From assembly GCA_023667245.1 (NCBI GenBank), contig JAMPAL010000012.1, forward strand, positions 1 through 34,453: a stretch of 34,453 nucleotides of DNA, written 5' to 3'. The notes below the pieces were generated by a model. The model did no database searches, had not been told where the DNA came from, and saw nothing but the letters and a program-made list of their open reading frames with translations. Source of the stretch: Anaeroplasma bactoclasticum (GTDB lineage: Bacteria; Bacillota_I; Bacilli_A; ML615J-28; CAG-313). The position numbers and the translations under genes are program-made. Positions 32,529 to 34,453 of this stretch are shown here, one piece after another. The stretch's first letter is position 1; each line of letters opens with the position of its first letter.

Positions 32529-33885
32529 CTACTTCACCTAATAACAAAATCGCATCTATGTAAATCAAAATACTTTTCAATAGACTCTCTATGCTGACAT
32601 ACTCATCTTTTTGATGTGCCAATTCTTCTTCACCTGGAAATAACATTCCAAAAGCTACCCCTTTTTTCAATACACCTGCATATGTACCTCCACCAATCGT
32701 AAATGGCTTGTGTACTGTATCTTGGGTGTGATTTTGATAAGCTTGGTACAATGAAGTAACCAGTTCATCATCTGGACTGACATAATGGGGTTCTTTATAG
32801 GTCTGATTGGTGATACTAACCTTTGCATTTTCTAATATTTTATAGAGTGTTGCATAAAAATTTTCGATATTATAGCGCACAGGAAAACGCAAGTCTAGTG
32901 TTACACGCGTTGTATCTTTAGCGATATGCATAATACCTACATTCACTGTGATTGGTCCCATTTCATCATCATTATAGTCCAATTGCATTTGTTGAAGGAA
33001 AGGATCCTGAAATAAATAGTTATCTACAAATTGAATCATCGGTTGTTTCGAATAATCTTTTAAGAAATGACACATATGGCATCCCGCATTAACCCCTTTG
33101 AATGGTTCCATTGCATGTGCAGCAGTGCCATAAATTGTATATACATTCCCATTCACGCTTCCTTTTAATTGATACTGATCTAAATATTGATAAAAAGCCT
33201 CTTTTACGTCTTGTTTCAAGACAGCTTGAACTTCGTCTAGGACTACATTATATCGTTCACCACCATGAATAGATTCTACAATATCATCTTCTAAAAAATG
33301 ACTCGTTAAATCAAAAGACATTCTTCCTTTTTCTCCATAAATCAAAGGGAAATCTGCATCTGGAGCAAAGCCAATGGAAGGAGCCTCATAGTGTTCAAGA
33401 TAGTGAGCAATTCCACGCCAATTTGTCTCTTCGTCTGTTCCTAAAATCAATTGAATCTGATTTTTAAGGAGAATTTTTGCTTCTTGAATCAATTTCAACG
33501 CATAATAACACGCCATTGTGGGACCTTTATCATCCCCTGCACCCCTTGCGTAAATCTTGCCATCAACAACACGTGCCTCATAAGGAGGGTACTTCCAACC
33601 TTTTCCTTCTGGAACAACATCTAAATGACATAAAATACCAACAGTTTTTCCACTTGTAGTCCCTCCATATCGAATGACACCTGCGTATCCTTCATCATTT
33701 AGCGTCTCAAATCCATCTTGTTTGGCTAAATCAAGCATATACTCTAAAGCTTTTTGAATCGGTTTACCAAAAGGTGCACCTACTTCAACACTCGATTCAT
33801 CTAATACACTTGGTATACGAAGCAATTCTTGCAATTTTTCGATAATTTCTGTTTGACGTGACTCAACTACGGTCTTAAAATTCAT
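32521..33885 (-). CDS. pepV: Dipeptidase PepV (M20 family)
   Basis: A 454-residue cytosolic dinuclear zinc dipeptidase. LCHLDVVPEG near residue 81 has the HxD ligands, YARGAGDDKGPTM the bridging Asp, and LGTDEETNWRG the catalytic Glu and metal-binding Glu. The lid domain lies in the middle and FTIGGGTYAGVLKKGVAFGMLFPG near the C-terminus is the PepV/Sapep block. AGAGGT precedes the ATG. Divergent from sspI, with only 63 bases between them. Confidence 0.94.
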   Translation of the reverse strand: MNFKTVVESRQTEIIEKLQELLRIPSVLDESSVEVGAPFGKPIQKALEYMLDLAKQDGFETLNDEGYAGVIRYGGTTSGKTVGILCHLDVVPEGKGWKYPPYEARVVDGKIYARGAGDDKGPTMACYYALKLIQEAKILLKNQIQLILGTDEETNWRGIAHYLEHYEAPSIGFAPDADFPLIYGEKGRMSFDLTSHFLEDDIVESIHGGERYNVVLDEVQAVLKQDVKEAFYQYLDQYQLKGSVNGNVYTIYGTAAHAMEPFKGVNAGCHMCHFLKDYSKQPMIQFVDNYLFQDPFLQQMQLDYNDDEMGPITVNVGIMHIAKDTTRVTLDLRFPVRYNIENFYATLYKILENAKVSITNQTYKEPHYVSPDDELVTSLYQAYQNHTQDTVHKPFTIGGGTYAGVLKKGVAFGMLFPGEEELAHQKDEYVSIESLLKSILIYIDAILLLGEVDA

Positions 33886-33901
33886 AATTTTACCTCTTTT
33901 T

Positions 33902-33930
33902 GTATATTTTTTGAAAAAGAATCCATAATA
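33902..33930 (+). promoter_or_regulatory. Sigma-G promoter of sspI
   Basis: GTATA (33902-33906), 17 bases, CATAATA (33924-33930) match the forespore sigma-G patterns GHATR and CATWHTA at every position. The expected start of transcription falls at or just inside the AGGAGG ribosome site (33936-33941), so the leader must be very short. Confidence 0.75.
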
Positions 33931-33948
33931 CTAATAGGAGGTTATATT

Positions 33949-34152
33949 ATGGACATCAATATTAGAAATAACGTTTTATCCAACTTAAAAGGAGCAAGCG
34001 CCAAAGAAGTGTATGACACCATTCAAGACGCTATTACATTAGGTGAAGAAAAAGTTCTTCCTGGACTTGGCGTATTGTTTGAATTATTATGGCAAACAAC
34101 AGACGCAAGTTATAAAGATAATCTTGTTTCTACCCTTACAAAGGCTTTATAA
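33949..34152 (+). CDS. sspI: Small acid-soluble spore protein I (SspI)
   Basis: A 67-residue minor SASP made in the forespore. It follows the SspI pattern closely: NIRNNVLSNLKG at the start, TIQDAITLGEEKVLPGLGVLFE in the centre (LGEEKVLPGLGVLFE being the hallmark), and a short helix ending ALTKAL-like. AGGAGG precedes the ATG. It is one of the few plus-strand genes and has its own sigma-G promoter. Its end overlaps the convergent EIIB-like gene by 6 bases. Its presence, with spoIIQ and spoIIR, argues for true endospore formation. Confidence 0.93.
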   Translation: MDINIRNNVLSNLKGASAKEVYDTIQDAITLGEEKVLPGLGVLFELLWQTTDASYKDNLVSTLTKAL

Positions 34153-34449
34153 TTTGACTTGATCAGCAAAACTTTGGGAAGAGCATTTGACTACATTTCC
34201 AGTAATCATTACCCCTACACCCATCGCCTTTAAATCATCTAAATGCACTAACTCTAAATCTTTTACTTCTACAGTTACACGTGATAGATTTTTACTCATT
34301 TGTAAAATATTATCCGCTCCACCAAAATAGTCTACATAAGCTAGTTTCGCAACTGGCTTTTTGTTCATTTTTTTCCTTTGTTTGATCATCATTTTTACAA
34401 ACGCAAATAAGACCAAGCCAATAATAGGAATCAAGCAACATTGAGACAC
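34147..34449 (-). CDS. Membrane-anchored PTS EIIB-like protein lacking the active-site cysteine
   Basis: 100 residues from GTG 34449; the frame is still open at the right edge, so the start may lie outside. A hydrophobic anchor (about 3-20) is followed by a basic stretch and an EIIB-like domain of the glucose type: FGGADNILQMSKNLSRVTVEV, then LKAMGVGVMITGNVV and a final helix. In catalytic EIIB the cysteine stands six residues after the NI pair (CxTRLR); here that position is Asn54 and the arginine pattern is reduced. A regulatory or sensory role is inferred rather than sugar phosphorylation. Confidence 0.7.
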   Translation of the reverse strand: MSQCCLIPIIGLVLFAFVKMMIKQRKKMNKKPVAKLAYVDYFGGADNILQMSKNLSRVTVEVKDLELVHLDDLKAMGVGVMITGNVVKCSSQSFADQVKL

Positions 34450-34453
34450 GGTA

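Overview
The window is a low-GC chromosomal segment of a Bacillota bacterium, most likely a spore-former of the Erysipelotrichales/Coprobacillaceae type. That placement is inferred from gene content and style, not from a marker-gene comparison. Sporulation genes occur three times: spoIIQ (left), spoIIR (middle) and sspI (right, with a near-perfect sigma-G promoter). The order prfA - (alr) - prmC - tsaC - spoIIR - ywlB-like acetyltransferase - rpiB - atp operon - DUF1146 - spoIIQ follows the arrangement known around the B. subtilis atp operon. Nearly everything is on the minus strand; only the first two genes and sspI are on plus.

Layout. 1-670: tail of a probable YtqA-type radical SAM protein, then mnmM (ytqB), ending in a bidirectional terminator. 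670-3884: spoIIQ, a DUF1146 membrane protein, a DUF368 (PopT-type) lipid carrier translocase and pyruvate kinase. About 4.1-6.7 kb: a decayed mobile island with a TnpV remnant, a broken acetyltransferase pseudogene, two intact acetyltransferases sharing a hairpin leader, and an unidentified frameshifted remnant. 6.7-14.2 kb: F-type ATP synthase operon (atpZ, I, B, E, F, H, A, G, D, C) led by rpiB; the c subunit carries the residue set of sodium-coupled enzymes. 14.3-20.3 kb: YwlB-like GNAT, spoIIR, tsaC, prmC, a diverged alanine racemase, prfA, dnaB. 20.35-22.85 kb: one uninterrupted reading frame joining the c-di-AMP phosphodiesterase GdpP to ribosomal protein L9. 23.0-25.4 kb: degV, then rpsF-ssb-rpsR behind a probable S6:S18-binding leader.

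25.46-29.5 kb: a HAD hydrolase followed by four tightly packed genes: a lipoprotein with a possible permuted papain-like fold, a small two-helix protein, a DUF3267 membrane zincin and a two-helix protein with a divergent C-terminal Nudix domain. Their joint function is unknown, and this is the best candidate for an undescribed system. 29.5-33.9 kb: patatin-like lipase, IDI-like Nudix hydrolase, MazG-like pyrophosphohydrolase, DJ-1 protein, trmB, pepV. The right end has sspI and, convergent to it, a membrane-anchored PTS EIIB-like protein without the phosphorylated cysteine.

The core genes serve energy conversion (ATP synthase, pyruvate kinase), translation (prfA, prmC, tsaC, trmB, mnmM, L9, S6, S18), replication (dnaB, ssb) and the forespore programme (spoIIR, spoIIQ, sspI). 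No tRNA, rRNA or CRISPR array was recognised.
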